Positions 37,410 to 47,529 of a stretch of DNA of 64,000 bases are shown piece by piece (position 1 is the stretch's first letter; the number at the start of each line of letters is the position of its first letter). The stretch is from assembly GCF_036023875.1 (NCBI RefSeq), contig NZ_CP107931.1:620001-684000 (forward strand). Reading direction: 5' to 3'. The notes under the pieces are model-generated. The model did not search any database. It saw only the letters and a program-made list of their open reading frames with translations, and was not told where the DNA came from. The position numbers were made by a program, and so were the translations under genes. Origin of the DNA: Mycobacterium sp. NBC_00419 (GTDB lineage: Bacteria; Actinomycetota; Actinomycetes; Mycobacteriales; Mycobacteriaceae).

Positions 37410-39406
37410 CGAGCCTCCAGGTCGTCCGGCAGGGCATGCTGACCACCGTCCAGGACTGGCCCGGCCGGATCGGTTACTGGCATGTCGGGGTGCCGCCGTC
37501 GGGACCGATGGACGACCTGTCGTTCCGGATCGGCAACCGAGTCCTGGGCAATCAGGAGGGTGCAGCCGGGCTGGAATGCACCAAAGCCGGCCCGGCCCTT
37601 CGGTTTCCCGACGGTGGACGGGTGTGCGTCACCGGCGCTCCGGCACCGGTCACCCTTGACGGAGTTCCGGTGGCGCAGTGGCAGTCGGTCACCGTACCGG
37701 CCGGCGGTCTGCTCGACGTCGGGATGGTCGACGGCCCCGGGATGCGCTGCTACATCCTGATCGCCGGCGGCCTGGAAGAGCCCGAATATCTCGGCAGCAC
37801 AGCCACCTTCACGCTCGGCACGTTCGGCGGCCACGACGGGAGGCCGCTGCGCGAGGGCGACGAGCTGACCGCCGGGCACGATCCGGGTCCGCTGTCGAGC
37901 CGGCCCGCCCGCGCGGCCATCGAGGAACAGCCCGCGATCGGCCATCGCTGGGAGGTCGCCGTCACCGAGGGCCCGCACGCCGCGCCGGAGTTCTTCACCC
38001 GCGCTGACATCGACACCCTGGTCAACACCGACTACACCGTGCACTTCAACTCCGACCGCACCGGCGTGCGCCTGGAAGGCCCCAAGCCACAGTGGGCCAG
38101 GACCGACGGCGGCGAAGCCGGCCTGCACCCGTCGAACATTCACGACAATGCTTACTGCGTCGGCACTTTGGACTTCACCGGCGACACCCCGATCCTGCTC
38201 GGGCCGGACGGACCGAGCCTGGGCGGCTTCGTCTGTCCGGTCACCGTGGTGCGCGGCGACCGCTGGAAGCTCGGCCAGATGGCGCCCGGTGACAGCGTTC
38301 GCTTCGTTCCGGTGCGGGCCGATCGCGCACCGTCGCTGGGCAGCATCGACGCCGACCGGCGGGCCTCGCTACCGCTGGTGATCTCCACCTCCGGTGACGC
38401 CGACGACGGCGTGCTGACGCGATTCACTGCCGCCGACGACATCGCGGTGACGGTGCGCCGCGACGGCGACGGAGGCTTGCTCGTCGAGTACGGCGCGATG
38501 GTCCTCGACCTGGCTCTGCGCGCGCGGGTCCACGTGCTGTATGAGGCCATGCTGGCCAGCCGGGTTCCCGGCGTCACCGAACTCACCCCGGGCGTGCGCT
38601 CACTGCAGGTGCAGTTCGATCCCGCCGTGATCTCGATGCCCGAACTCGTCGACCTGCTGGCCCGTACCGAGGAAACACTGCCTGCCACAGACGAACTCGT
38701 GGTCCCCAGCCGCACCGTGCAATTGCCGCTGTCCTGGGACGACCCGTCGACCCACGAGGCGATCCAGCGCTACATCCACGGTGTGCGCGCCGACGCGCCG
38801 TGGTGCCCGTGGAACATCGAGTTCATCCGCCGCATCAACGGACTCGCCGACGTCGAGGCCGTCCACGACATCGTCTACCAGGCGCAGTACTTGGTACTCG
38901 GTCTGGGCGACGTGTACCTGGGTGCGCCGGTGGCCACCCCACTAGACCCGCGCCACCGGTTGGTCACGACCAAGTACAACCCGGCTCGGACCTGGACACC
39001 GGAGAACGCCGTCGGCATCGGCGGGGCATACCTGTGTATCTACGGGATGGAAGGCCCCGGCGGCTACCAGTTCGTCGGGCGTACCACCCAGGTGTGGAAC
39101 CACCAGCACCCCAACGATTCTCAATCGTTCGAACCCGGAACACCGTGGCTGCTGCGCTACTTCGACCGCATCAGCTTCTACCCCGTCAGCGCTGAGGAAC
39201 TTCTCGATCTGCGGTCCGACATGGCGGCGGGCCGGGGCAACGTCGACATCCGCGACGGCGAGTTCTCGATGTCTCAGTACCAACGGTTCCTGGCCGGCAA
39301 CGCAGACAGCATCGCCACCTTCCGTGGGCAACAGGCCGAGGCGTTCGCCGCTGAACGGCAGGCATGGGACAAGGCCGGCGAGTTCTCCGGTCAGCTGGCC
39401 AGTTAG
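37406..39406 (+). CDS. Carboxyltransferase-only homologue of urea/guanidine carboxylase (no BC or BCCP domain)
   Basis: A protein of 666 residues. Residues 1 to about 320 match the AHS2/KipA-PxpC unit ([21 protein letters not shown], cut here as [15 protein letters not shown]). About 330-560 match the AHS1/KipI-PxpB unit, followed by the urea-carboxylase-specific tail with [16 protein letters not shown]. In full urea or guanidine carboxylases this part sits between an N-terminal biotin carboxylase and a C-terminal biotin-carrier domain. Here the protein starts and ends at those borders and neither domain is encoded nearby. It either partners separate biotin subunits or does a different reaction. 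It is convergent with the fatty acyl-AMP ligase, stops overlapping. Confidence 0.82.
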   Translation: MTSLQVVRQGMLTTVQDWPGRIGYWHVGVPPSGPMDDLSFRIGNRVLGNQEGAAGLECTKAGPALRFPDGGRVCVTGAPAPVTLDGVPVAQWQSVTVPAGGLLDVGMVDGPGMRCYILIAGGLEEPEYLGSTATFTLGTFGGHDGRPLREGDELTAGHDPGPLSSRPARAAIEEQPAIGHRWEVAVTEGPHAAPEFFTRADIDTLVNTDYTVHFNSDRTGVRLEGPKPQWARTDGGEAGLHPSNIHDNAYCVGTLDFTGDTPILLGPDGPSLGGFVCPVTVVRGDRWKLGQMAPGDSVRFVPVRADRAPSLGSIDADRRASLPLVISTSGDADDGVLTRFTAADDIAVTVRRDGDGGLLVEYGAMVLDLALRARVHVLYEAMLASRVPGVTELTPGVRSLQVQFDPAVISMPELVDLLARTEETLPATDELVVPSRTVQLPLSWDDPSTHEAIQRYIHGVRADAPWCPWNIEFIRRINGLADVEAVHDIVYQAQYLVLGLGDVYLGAPVATPLDPRHRLVTTKYNPARTWTPENAVGIGGAYLCIYGMEGPGGYQFVGRTTQVWNHQHPNDSQSFEPGTPWLLRYFDRISFYPVSAEELLDLRSDMAAGRGNVDIRDGEFSMSQYQRFLAGNADSIATFRGQQAEAFAAERQAWDKAGEFSGQLAS

Positions 39407-41244
39407 CGGCTGCCGAGGACTCCGGCCAGGTATTCGGCGCGGCAGGCCCGCCGGGCGAGCTTGCCGCTGGTGGTGCGCGGGATCGCGCCGGCGGCGACCA
39501 GTCGCACGTCGGCAACCGGCAGCGCGTGCTGGCGGGAGACGGCCGCCCGGATGGCCTCGACGACCGGCCCGGGGTCGGCCTTGCCGGCACCCGGGCCGCG
39601 CTCGGCGATGATCACCAGCCGCTCGCCTGCGCCGTCGGGTCCGGGCACCGAGAAGGCGGTGACGAACCCGGGGCGCACCGCGCTCGAGGACTCGGCCACG
39701 GTGGCCTCGATGTCCTGCGGGTAGTGGTTGCGGCCGTCGAGGATCACCAGATCCTTGATACGGCCGGTGATGTAGAGCTCGCCGCCGAGATAGACACCCA
39801 TGTCGCCGGTGCGAAACCACATGCCGTCGGCCGCGACACCCTCGGCATGGGTGCCGCTGTCCAACCGCACCTGCAGCTTGTTACGGAAGGACAGCTCGGT
39901 TTCGCGCTCGCGGCCCCAGTAGCCGCGCCCGATGTTCTCGCCGTGCAACCAGATCTCGCCCACCCCGCCGTCGGGCAGCTCGGCCCCCGAGCCTGGGTCG
40001 ACGATGACCGCCCACTGGCTGCGGGCGACGTGGCCGCACGACACCTGCGGGACGGCGTTCGGCGCGTCGCGCGACACCGGAACGGCACGGCCCAGGCCGA
40101 GTTCTTCGCGGTCCAGGTAGATGGCGGTCGCCCGGGCATCGGAACCGATCGTGGAGACGAACAGCGTCGCCTCGGCCATGCCGTAGGACGGTTTGACCGC
40201 GGTGGGCGCCAGCCCGTAGGGCCCGAACACCGCGTTGAACTTGTCGATCGAGGCGATGTTCACCGGCTCGGAACCGTTGATCAGCCCGGCGACATTGCTC
40301 AGGTCGAGGTCCTCACCGGCCGGCGGCAGCCCGCGCTGCGCAGCCAGCTCGAAGGCGAAGTTGGGTGCCGCGGCAAAGGTTCGGCCCCATTTGGCTTCCG
40401 CGGCAAGCTCTTTGATCCAGCGATGCGGCCTGCGGACGAACGCCGTCGGCGACATCAAGGTCAGGTGACCGCCGAACAGGGCCGGGAACATGATCATCAG
40501 CAGACCCATGTCGTGGAACAGCGGCAGCCAGCTGACGCTGGCGGTGTCCCAGTCCAGCCCGACCGAGATGATCATCTGCACGACGTTGGTCAACACCGCG
40601 CGGTGGGTGATCTCGACGCCGGCCGGGGTGCGGGTCGATCCCGAGGTGTACTGCAGATAGGCGATTCCGTTGCTCTCCAGCGGCGCGGGCACGAACGTCT
40701 CCCCGACCGAATCGGGCAGCGCGTCGATCGCGATCACCCGCGGTCGGCGCGAGTGCGGCAGCTTGCGCACGAAAGCCTGCGCGGCCTCGGCGGCCGCCGT
40801 GGTGGTCAGCACCGCAGAGGGCAGCGCGTCGGTCAGCACCGCGTCCAGCCGCTCGGCGTGGCCGGGCAGTTCCGGGGCGAACAACGGCACCGCGATATTG
40901 CCCGCCTGGATCGCCGCGAAGAAACCGACGACGTAGTCGACACCCTGCGGGGCCAGGATCGCCACCCGGTCACCGGGTGAGGTGACCTGTTGCAGCCGCG
41001 CCCCCACGGCGCGCAGCCGCGCCCCGAGCTCCCGCCAGGTCAAGTTGATCGTGATTCCTGCGGAGTCGTGGTCGAAGTCGAGGTAGCGGTAGGCGGCGGT
41101 CTCGCCGAACTGGGCGATGTTGTGGTCGAGGAAATGCGTGATGGTCAGATCGGCGGGAAGTGCGATGTTGCCGCTGTCGTCGAGATAGTCCTCGAGCCTC
41201 AGCCGGACACCCTGGTCGGCGGCGGATGCGGGTTCGCGGCTCAT
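39403..41244 (-). CDS. Fatty acyl-AMP ligase (FadD32-like)
   Basis: An ANL-superfamily enzyme of 613 residues that activates a fatty acid as acyl-AMP, typically for a polyketide synthase. Motifs are [13 protein letters not shown] (P-loop), [16 protein letters not shown], the long [12 protein letters not shown] and [18 protein letters not shown], with the C-terminal lysine in TSGKLARR. It is similar along its length to FadD32-type fatty acyl-AMP ligases, which release acyl-AMP rather than acyl-CoA. No polyketide synthase gene is nearby, so its acceptor is not clear. It is divergent from the CYTH-CHAD gene. Confidence 0.92.
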   Translation of the reverse strand: MSREPASAADQGVRLRLEDYLDDSGNIALPADLTITHFLDHNIAQFGETAAYRYLDFDHDSAGITINLTWRELGARLRAVGARLQQVTSPGDRVAILAPQGVDYVVGFFAAIQAGNIAVPLFAPELPGHAERLDAVLTDALPSAVLTTTAAAEAAQAFVRKLPHSRRPRVIAIDALPDSVGETFVPAPLESNGIAYLQYTSGSTRTPAGVEITHRAVLTNVVQMIISVGLDWDTASVSWLPLFHDMGLLMIMFPALFGGHLTLMSPTAFVRRPHRWIKELAAEAKWGRTFAAAPNFAFELAAQRGLPPAGEDLDLSNVAGLINGSEPVNIASIDKFNAVFGPYGLAPTAVKPSYGMAEATLFVSTIGSDARATAIYLDREELGLGRAVPVSRDAPNAVPQVSCGHVARSQWAVIVDPGSGAELPDGGVGEIWLHGENIGRGYWGRERETELSFRNKLQVRLDSGTHAEGVAADGMWFRTGDMGVYLGGELYITGRIKDLVILDGRNHYPQDIEATVAESSSAVRPGFVTAFSVPGPDGAGERLVIIAERGPGAGKADPGPVVEAIRAAVSRQHALPVADVRLVAAGAIPRTTSGKLARRACRAEYLAGVLGSR

Positions 41245-41418
41245 GATCGAATTTTACGATCGGCCAGCACATTTCCCCGGTCCGCACGCGGCGCGCCGCC
41301 GAATCCGCGGTGGCTCCGGCGGCGGCCGCCGACATCGCGGCGCGGCGTCGTGTTCACTTGGATGTGACACCCTGTGCGGCAAGACGGACTACACGGTGGG
41401 TCGCGAGCGAAGGTGGAA

Positions 41419-42939
41419 ATGGCTGCTAAAGCTGCGGGTTCGACCCGCCACGTGGAAGTGGAGCAGAAGTTCGACGTCCCGCCCGAGACGGTGTTTCCGT
41501 CGTTCGAGGGGCTGACGTTCGTCTCCCGGGTCGAGCGGCTTCCGTCACAGTCTCTCGACGCGGTGTATTACGACACATCAGGCCAGGATCTGGCGCGACG
41601 GCGTGTCACGCTGCGCCGCCGCACCGGCGGTCCGGACGCCGGTTGGCACCTCAAGTTGCCTGCCGGACCGGATGCCCGCACCGAGGTCCATGCGCCGCTG
41701 GACGGCGGTACGCACGCCGCGGACAGCGAGGTTCCCACCGAACTCGTCGACATCGTGCTGGCAATCGTGCGGGATCGTCCCCTGGTCCCGGTCGCGCGGA
41801 TCTCGACCACCCGCAATGTCGTGCTGGTCTACGGGACCGACGGTGCCGCGCTGGCCGAGTTCTGTGACGACCAGGTCAGCGCGTGGGCCATCGATCCCGC
41901 CGACGGCGCCAGCGGCGAGGAGCAGGGCTGGCACGAGTGGGAGCTGGAACTGGTCGACGGCGAGGCCGACGGCGGCAAGGATGTGCTCAGGCGGCTGGCC
42001 AACCGGCTGCTCGACGCCGGTGCGGCCCCGGCAGGGCACGGCTCGAAGCTGGCCAAGGTTCTACAGGCCGGGCTGCCGGCAGCCCCCCGTCCCGAGCCGT
42101 CCCCCGATCCCGTGCACCGAGCGGTCGCCGAACAGGTCGACCAGATGCTGGAGTGGGACCGGGCGGTGCGCGCCGACACCTGGGATTCGGTGCATCAGAT
42201 GCGGGTGACCACCCGCAAGATCCGCAGCCTGCTGCAGGCGTCCGAGGACTCCTTCGGCCTGACCGACGACGCGTGGGTGCTCGACGAACTGCGTCAGCTC
42301 GCCGCCGTGCTGGGCGTGGCCCGCGACGCCGAGGTGCTCGCGGAGCGCTATGAACGCTCCCTGGACGAACTGGCTCCGGAATTGGTCCGCGGCCCGGTGC
42401 GCGAGCGCCTGGTGGACGGGGCCAACCGGCGCTACCAGGCCGGACTGCGACGGTCGCTGGCCGCGATGCGCTCGCCGCGGTACTTCCGCCTGCTCGACGC
42501 GCTGGAGGCTCTCGTCGCCGCCGAGCCGACGCCGCCCGCTCCTGGTGAGGAGCATCCGCCGGTGAGTATCGACTCGGCCTACAAGCGGATCCGCAAGGCG
42601 GCCAGGACGGCCGCGCACGCCGAAGAAGACCACAAGGACGAAGCGCTGCATCGAATCCGCAAGGGCGCCAAGCGTCTTCGCTACGTCGCAGCGGCAACGG
42701 GCGAGCCAAAGGTGTCCGACCGGGCCAAGGTCATCCAGACCCTGCTCGGCGACCACCAGGACAGTGTCGTCAGCCGCACCCACCTGAGCCAGCAGGCCGA
42801 GGCCGCCTACGCCGCCGGTGAGGACACGTTCACCTACGGCCTGCTCTATCAGCAGGAAGACGATCTTGCCGAGCGGTCCCGCGAACAGCTCGAGGACGCG
42901 CTGCGCGCGCTCAAGCGCGCCGTCGACAAGGCGCACTGA
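41419..42939 (+). CDS. CYTH and CHAD domain protein
   Basis: A two-domain protein of 506 residues matching Rv2226. The N-terminal CYTH domain (about residues 10-215) has the ExExK motif as EVEQKF and acidic and basic tunnel residues, indicating a triphosphate-binding tunnel. The C-terminal CHAD domain (about 230-500) is helical with conserved histidines (VHQMRVTTRKIRSL, HRIRKGAKRLRYV) and binds polyphosphate in characterised relatives. Together they point to polyphosphate or inorganic triphosphate metabolism. The ATG giving MAAKAAGST has a GAAGGTGG site; upstream in-frame starts lie in the promoter region. Confidence 0.9.
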   Translation: MAAKAAGSTRHVEVEQKFDVPPETVFPSFEGLTFVSRVERLPSQSLDAVYYDTSGQDLARRRVTLRRRTGGPDAGWHLKLPAGPDARTEVHAPLDGGTHAADSEVPTELVDIVLAIVRDRPLVPVARISTTRNVVLVYGTDGAALAEFCDDQVSAWAIDPADGASGEEQGWHEWELELVDGEADGGKDVLRRLANRLLDAGAAPAGHGSKLAKVLQAGLPAAPRPEPSPDPVHRAVAEQVDQMLEWDRAVRADTWDSVHQMRVTTRKIRSLLQASEDSFGLTDDAWVLDELRQLAAVLGVARDAEVLAERYERSLDELAPELVRGPVRERLVDGANRRYQAGLRRSLAAMRSPRYFRLLDALEALVAAEPTPPAPGEEHPPVSIDSAYKRIRKAARTAAHAEEDHKDEALHRIRKGAKRLRYVAAATGEPKVSDRAKVIQTLLGDHQDSVVSRTHLSQQAEAAYAAGEDTFTYGLLYQQEDDLAERSREQLEDALRALKRAVDKAH

Positions 42940-42944
42940 GCGGG

Positions 42945-43347
42945 GGCGGACGAGCTGGCCTGTAAGCCGGATTCTGTTCCGCCCTGCCCCGGTTGACCGT
43001 GACAAGGCGGCGGCGACCATCCATCTGGGCACACCGTCGCCGGGTGCCTCGAGCGGCCTACCCGCAGGCTCGGGCGAGCAGCCCTCGGACGCCTGCGCAG
43101 CCGCACCAGGTGCGGCCTCTTGGCCTTGCTTCGGGTGGGGTTTACCGAGCCACTCCGGTCACCCGGAATGCTGGTGCGCTCTTACCGCACCTTTTCACCC
43201 TTACCACCCTGACGGGTGGCGGTTTGTTTTCTGTGGCACTGTCCCGCGAGTCACCTCGGATTGCCGTTAGCAATCACCCTGCTCTGTGAAGTCCGGACTT
43301 TCCTCGACTCACAAGTGAGCCGCGGCCGCCCGGCCAACTCGTCCGCC
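42945..43347 (-). ncRNA. rnpB: RNase P RNA (M1 RNA)
   Basis: Bacterial type A RNase P RNA on the minus strand, about 403 bases. The 5' and 3' ends are complementary (GGCGGACGAG...CTCGTCCGCC, helix P1). The universally conserved GAGGAAAGTCCGG (5' part) and ACAGAATCCGGCTTA (3' part) are present. No credible protein is encoded on either strand here. It lies six bases after the convergent CYTH-CHAD gene and follows the divergent-facing methyltransferase gene, in the same direction as the latter. Confidence 0.95.
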
Positions 43348-43360
43348 TGAACACGGTAGC

Positions 43361-43981
43361 TCATCGGCGTCGCAGCTGGATCACGTTGTCGACCAGGGTG
43401 GTCTGCTCGCCGTCGGGTCCGACGGCCTCGCGCGGCACGGGTCCGACCCTGGTGGTCTCCCACCGGGCGGGGTCCAATGCCAACCCGTCGATCACCTCGT
43501 GCGGGGACTCGAACACGTGGTGGTGGACCTCCTCGGGTGCCCAGGGGGGCATACCGCCGTGGTCGACGATCAGCAGCGTGCCACCGGGTGCCACGGTCGC
43601 CGCTGCCCGGCGCAGGATGGCAGGCCGGTCCATCTCCACCAAGCTGTGGAAGAACTGCGCCGACACCAGATTGAACGGGCCCGCGGGCAGGGTCTGGGTC
43701 AGGTCGTGCTGCTGAAAGTCGATGTGGGACAACACCCCACGCTTGCCGGCCTCCTCGGCGGCGCGGGCCAGCGCGGTGGCGGACACGTCGACGGCCACCA
43801 CCTGCCAGCCGTGCTCGGCGAGCCAGATCGCGTCCCCGCCCTCCCCGCAGCCCAGGTCCAGCGCGACGCCGCAGTCGAGCTGCGGGGCGATCTCGGCGAG
43901 CTGGGCGTTGACCCGCCCGCTCCAGATCCGCGGTTTCTCGGTGTAGCGCTGCTCCCAGTGGGCCTGGTGTTCGTTGTCCAT
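43361..43981 (-). CDS. Class I SAM-dependent methyltransferase
   Basis: A methyltransferase of 206 residues with the SAM motif VALDLGCGEGGDAIWLAEHG (motif I DLGCGEGGD near residue 43), motif II VVAVDVS and a post-motif LVSAQFFHS. It resembles TehB/thiopurine-type small-molecule methyltransferases, but the substrate cannot be told. The ATG giving MDNEHQAHW was used. It is divergent from an XRE-cupin regulator whose start lies 46 bases away with repeated half-sites between, so that protein probably controls it. Confidence 0.87.
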   Translation of the reverse strand: MDNEHQAHWEQRYTEKPRIWSGRVNAQLAEIAPQLDCGVALDLGCGEGGDAIWLAEHGWQVVAVDVSATALARAAEEAGKRGVLSHIDFQQHDLTQTLPAGPFNLVSAQFFHSLVEMDRPAILRRAAATVAPGGTLLIVDHGGMPPWAPEEVHHHVFESPHEVIDGLALDPARWETTRVGPVPREAVGPDGEQTTLVDNVIQLRRR

Positions 43982-44011
43982 ACTCCGAGCTTGTCCCGAC
44001 CACCCGGAACT

Positions 44012-44038
44012 GGCAAGGTCTTTTGCCATGCAGGCAAA
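44012..44038. promoter_or_regulatory. Repeated GGCAA/TTGCC half-sites at the regulator start
   Basis: GGCAA (44012-44016), TTTGCC (44022-44027) and GGCAAA (44033-44038) form two overlapping inverted repeats. The last half-site lies inside the first codons of the XRE-cupin gene. The placement suits autorepression and control of the divergent methyltransferase. Confidence 0.45.
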
Positions 44039-44606
44039 CGGCGCCGACGGCGATGTCGACCGACGGGTGCGGCGGCGGCTACGTGAGCTGCGCACCCGGC
44101 TGAGCCTGACACTCGAGGAGGTGGCCACCCGCGCCGGTATCGACGTCTCGACCCTGAGCCGGCTCGAATCGGGCAAGCGGCGCCTGGCCCTCGACCATCT
44201 CCCCCGGCTGGCCGCCGCACTGTCGGTCAGCACGGACGAACTGCTGGGACCGCCGCAGGCTACCGACCCCCGGGTTCGGGCCCCGTCTCAGACGAGAGGC
44301 CTGGTCACGTATTGGCCGCTGACCCGCCACGGCGGCGCGGCGGGCCTTCAGGCCTTCAAGATCCGCATCAGCGCCCGCCGGCGCACACCGCCGGCGGAAC
44401 TGCCGACCCACGAGGGCCATGAGTGGCTCTACGTGCTGTCCGGGCGGCTGCAGCTGATCCTCGACGAGCAGCACTTCGTCGTCGACCCCGGCGAAGCGGT
44501 GGAGTTCAGCACGTGGACCCCGCACTGGTTCGGTGCCGTCGACTCCGCGGTGGAGGCCATCATCTTGTTCGGCGCCCACGGCGAGCGGGTGCACCTGCGG
44601 TCGTAG
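44028..44606 (+). CDS. XRE-cupin transcriptional regulator
   Basis: A protein of 192 residues with an N-terminal XRE helix-turn-helix (LSLTLEEVATRAGIDVSTLSRLE, about residues 23-45) and a C-terminal cupin domain (GHEWLYVLSGRLQLIL to PGEAVEFSTWTPHWFG). Such proteins sense small ligands, often through the cupin. The ATG giving MQANGADGD has no strong ribosome-binding site. An earlier in-frame start (43974) would overlap the divergent methyltransferase gene. It is convergent with the RNase H/phosphatase gene. Confidence 0.87.
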   Translation: MQANGADGDVDRRVRRRLRELRTRLSLTLEEVATRAGIDVSTLSRLESGKRRLALDHLPRLAAALSVSTDELLGPPQATDPRVRAPSQTRGLVTYWPLTRHGGAAGLQAFKIRISARRRTPPAELPTHEGHEWLYVLSGRLQLILDEQHFVVDPGEAVEFSTWTPHWFGAVDSAVEAIILFGAHGERVHLRS

Positions 44607-44609
44607 GGA

Positions 44610-45689
44610 TCAGCCCAGATATGACGTCTGGTTCACCAACCGGACCGAGGAGCCGCCATCGGGATAGAACTCGGCGATGCTCAGCGACGCCAGGTCCAGG
44701 TGCAGGCGGTGCAGGATGCTCGCCCCGGCGTCCAGCGCGAGGCGCAGCATCGTCTTGATCGGCGTCACATGCGAGACGACCAGGACCGTCTGGCCGGGAT
44801 GCGCGGCGATGATGCGGTCCTGGGCGCGCCGGACCCGGTGGGTGACGTCGTCGAAGCTCTCACCGGCGGGCGGACGCAGGCTGGTGTCGCGCAGCCACTG
44901 GCCGTGCAGGCCGGGGTCACGTTCGGCGGCTTCGGTGAAGGTCAGGCCCTCCCACGCGCCGAAGTCCGTCTCGATCAGGTCCTCGTCGACCACGACATCG
45001 CGGCCGAGCGCCGTGGCCGCCGCCGAGGCCGTCGCCACGCAGCGCTGCAGCGGCGAGCTGATCACCGCGTCGACCTCGCCCCGCTGCGCCAGGTAACGCG
45101 CCGCCGCGTCGGCCTGCCCACGGCCCGTCTCGGTCAGTTCCGGGTTGCCGCGGCCCGAATAGCGGCGCGCGACCGACAGCTCGGTCTGGCCGTGGCGCAA
45201 CAGCAGAAAGCGGGTCGGCTCGCCACGGTTTCCGGTCCAGGCCGCGGGCGGCACGGCCACCGCCCCCGCGGGCGGGTCGGCGATCGAGGCGGGCCCGTCC
45301 ATCGCCTCGTTGGCCAGCCGGTCGGCGTAGGAGTTCTGTTCGCGAGGGATCCACTCGTAGGTCACCGAGTCGAACGTCGACGCCAGGGCGCGGGCCTGCT
45401 GATGCAGCTCGGCCATCGCGGCATGCTTGACCTTCCAGCGCCCGGCCATCTGCTCGACGACGAGTTTGGAGTCCATCGACACCGCCACCTCGGTGGCGCC
45501 GACCCTGCGGGCTTCCTCCAACCCGGCGATCAGACCGCGGTATTCGGCGACGTTGTTGGTGGCCACGCCGATAGCGCTGCCGTGCTCGGCGAGCACGTGC
45601 TGCCGGTCGGCCGACCACACCACCACGCCGTAGCCCGCCGGGCCGGGGTTGCCGCGCGACCCGCCGTCGGCCTCGACGACTACTTTCAC
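44610..45689 (-). CDS. rnhC: Bifunctional RNase HI / acid phosphatase (alpha-ribazole phosphatase-like)
   Basis: A fusion of 359 residues, homologue of Rv2228c and M. smegmatis RnhC. Residues 1-140 form RNase HI with acidic catalytic residues in VVEADGGSRGNPG, NVAEYRGL and SMDSKLVVEQ, which degrades RNA in RNA-DNA hybrids. From about residue 160 is a histidine phosphatase domain with LLLRHGQTE and later VSHVTPIK; this domain has been linked to the cobalamin step catalysed by CobC. The GTG start overlaps the stop of the zinc-ribbon gene (GTGA), so the two are coupled. Confidence 0.93.
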   Translation of the reverse strand: MKVVVEADGGSRGNPGPAGYGVVVWSADRQHVLAEHGSAIGVATNNVAEYRGLIAGLEEARRVGATEVAVSMDSKLVVEQMAGRWKVKHAAMAELHQQARALASTFDSVTYEWIPREQNSYADRLANEAMDGPASIADPPAGAVAVPPAAWTGNRGEPTRFLLLRHGQTELSVARRYSGRGNPELTETGRGQADAAARYLAQRGEVDAVISSPLQRCVATASAAATALGRDVVVDEDLIETDFGAWEGLTFTEAAERDPGLHGQWLRDTSLRPPAGESFDDVTHRVRRAQDRIIAAHPGQTVLVVSHVTPIKTMLRLALDAGASILHRLHLDLASLSIAEFYPDGGSSVRLVNQTSYLG

Positions 45690-46423
45690 CGGCTGAACCC
45701 GTCGATGCGCAACAGGATTGCTCCGCACTCGGGGCAGCGCAGCACCTCGTCCTCGGCGGCGGCCGAAATCCGGGCCAGCTCACCGCGGTCCATCTCGATT
45801 CTGCAGGCCCCGCACCGGCCGCCAAGGAACCGCGCCGCACCGACCCCCGATGACTTGCGTTGCCGTTCGTAGAGTTGCGCGAGCGCGGTGTCCAGGCCGG
45901 CCACCACGTCGGCGCGGCGCGCGGCGTTCTCGGTGCGCAGCTTGTCGACGTCGCCGAGCGCTTCGTCGCGCCCGGCCGTCGCGGTGGCCAGATCATGCTG
46001 CAGCGCTTCGAGTTTCGACGCCGCGGCAGTCTGCTCGGCCACCAGTTGCTCGCGGCGTTCCATCACCTCCAGCAGGGAGTCCTCCAGGCTGGCCTGCCTG
46101 CGCTCCAGGGTCTGCAGCTCGTGCGAGAGCTCCTCGAGTTGTTTGGGGTTGACGGTGCCGGAATCCAGCAGCCCGCGATCGCGCTCCTCGCGCTGGCGCA
46201 CACCGTCGATCTCGGACTCGAACCGGGTCACCTGCGCCTCGAGGTCCTCGATCGCGATGGTCAGGGCGGCGAGGTGGTCGCTGGCGCCGCGGTGCTCGGC
46301 CAGCACCTGCTCGTATGCCTGCTGCTCGGGCAGATGCGCCGCGCGATGGTCGGTACGGGTCAGCTCGGCGTCCAGCTCTGCCAGCTCCAGCAGCGAACGC
46401 TGCTGTGTCACTTCAGCTTTCAC
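45686..46423 (-). CDS. Coiled-coil protein with C4-type zinc ribbon
   Basis: A protein of 245 residues. Residues 1 to about 185 form a long, charged antiparallel coiled coil. The C-terminus is a zinc ribbon with two CxxC pairs (GRCGACRIE and LRCPECGAI). It matches Rv2229c and the CdsZ-like family, thought to bind nucleic acid or act in RNA metabolism. The GTG giving VKAEVTQQR has an AAAGG site 8 bases upstream. It overlaps the Nif3 stop by 11 bases and the RNase H gene by 4, forming a three-gene unit. Confidence 0.9.
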   Translation of the reverse strand: MKAEVTQQRSLLELAELDAELTRTDHRAAHLPEQQAYEQVLAEHRGASDHLAALTIAIEDLEAQVTRFESEIDGVRQREERDRGLLDSGTVNPKQLEELSHELQTLERRQASLEDSLLEVMERREQLVAEQTAAASKLEALQHDLATATAGRDEALGDVDKLRTENAARRADVVAGLDTALAQLYERQRKSSGVGAARFLGGRCGACRIEMDRGELARISAAAEDEVLRCPECGAILLRIDGFSR

Positions 46424-47471
46424 AGCCTGCCTTTCGGGGTTGATGCTCGATGTTCCACGGGTCGGTACGGATGCCGCAGACGGTGACCGGCAGCACCGGA
46501 CCGAAATGCGAGCCCAGCAGTTCGGCGGCCTGGGTGCACCACGGGTATTCGCCGGCCCAGTGCGCGACGTCGACCAGTGCCGGCCCGCCGGCCCGGCGGT
46601 GTTCGTCGGCGGGATGGTGCCGCAGATCGGAGGTGACGTAGACGTCCACGCCGGCGGCCGAGGCCGCCCCGAGCAGCGAGTCGCCGGCGCCGCCGCAGAC
46701 CGCCACCCGCGACACCGGGGCATCCGGATCACCGGCGCCGCGCACGCCCCAGGTGGTCTGCGGCAGCACCGCGTCCACCCGGGCCACGAAGTCGGCGAAC
46801 CGCAGCGGTTCGGCGAGGCTGCCGATCCGGCCGATCCCGACACCCGCGGGCAGCGGTGCCAGCGTCAGCACGTCGAACGACGGCTCCTCGTCGGGGTGGG
46901 CGGCACGCAGGGCCGCCAGGATCTGGGCCCGCAGCCGCGCCGGGGCCACCACCTCGACGCGTTCCCCGGGACGGTGCTCCGTCGTGCCGATCGCCGGTAT
47001 GGCGCCGGCCGCGAGGACCGCCGAACGCAGCGCCTCGGAGTGCTCCGGCGGGACCAGGATCTCCCACTTGTCGGTGTCGGGCGCAGCCGCGGGATCCAGG
47101 ACGCCCTCGACGGACAACCCCAGCACGTCCGCCAGGGCGTCGGACACCCCGGGGTTCGCCGAGTCGGCGTTGGTGTGGGCGGTGAACAATGCGGAGCCGG
47201 CGCGGATCAACTGGTGGATCAACGCACCTTTCGGGGTACTGGCCGCCACGGTGTCCACCCCGCGCAGCAACAGCGGGTGGTGGGCCAGCAGCAGACCGCG
47301 CTGCCCCACCGTCGCGACCACCTCTGCGGTGGCGTCCACGGCCACCGTGACGGAGTCGACGACGTCGTCGGGGTCGCCGCAGACCAGGCCCACCGAGTCC
47401 CAGCTATGGGCCAGGCTGGGCGGGTAGGCCGCGTCGAGCACAGCGATGATCTCGGCGAGTCGTGCGCTCAT
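46413..47471 (-). CDS. Nif3-like dinuclear metal-centre protein
   Basis: A Nif3/YqfO-type protein of 352 residues. Metal ligands are in [12 protein letters not shown] and, near the C-terminus, in [13 protein letters not shown]-like insertion of about 110 residues (from [10 protein letters not shown]) sits in the middle, as in the longer members. The function is unsettled; it has been proposed as a GTP cyclohydrolase-I type 2. The ATG giving MSARLAEII was used. It matches Rv2230c. In M. tuberculosis the next gene is annotated cobC; here the next gene is the divergent HAD/ptkA homologue only 58 bases away. Confidence 0.9.
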   Translation of the reverse strand: MSARLAEIIAVLDAAYPPSLAHSWDSVGLVCGDPDDVVDSVTVAVDATAEVVATVGQRGLLLAHHPLLLRGVDTVAASTPKGALIHQLIRAGSALFTAHTNADSANPGVSDALADVLGLSVEGVLDPAAAPDTDKWEILVPPEHSEALRSAVLAAGAIPAIGTTEHRPGERVEVVAPARLRAQILAALRAAHPDEEPSFDVLTLAPLPAGVGIGRIGSLAEPLRFADFVARVDAVLPQTTWGVRGAGDPDAPVSRVAVCGGAGDSLLGAASAAGVDVYVTSDLRHHPADEHRRAGGPALVDVAHWAGEYPWCTQAAELLGSHFGPVLPVTVCGIRTDPWNIEHQPRKAGCES

Positions 47472-47529
47472 CTCGACATCTCCACCACGCCAAGCACAGT
47501 ACCGCCGGGCGATCAGGGACAATGGAGCC

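Noticed and set aside
42993..43289. Open frames across 42.95-43.35 kb on both strands
   Set aside because: They coincide with the RNase P RNA gene, whose conserved ends and core sequences are all present. The translations show no protein character.
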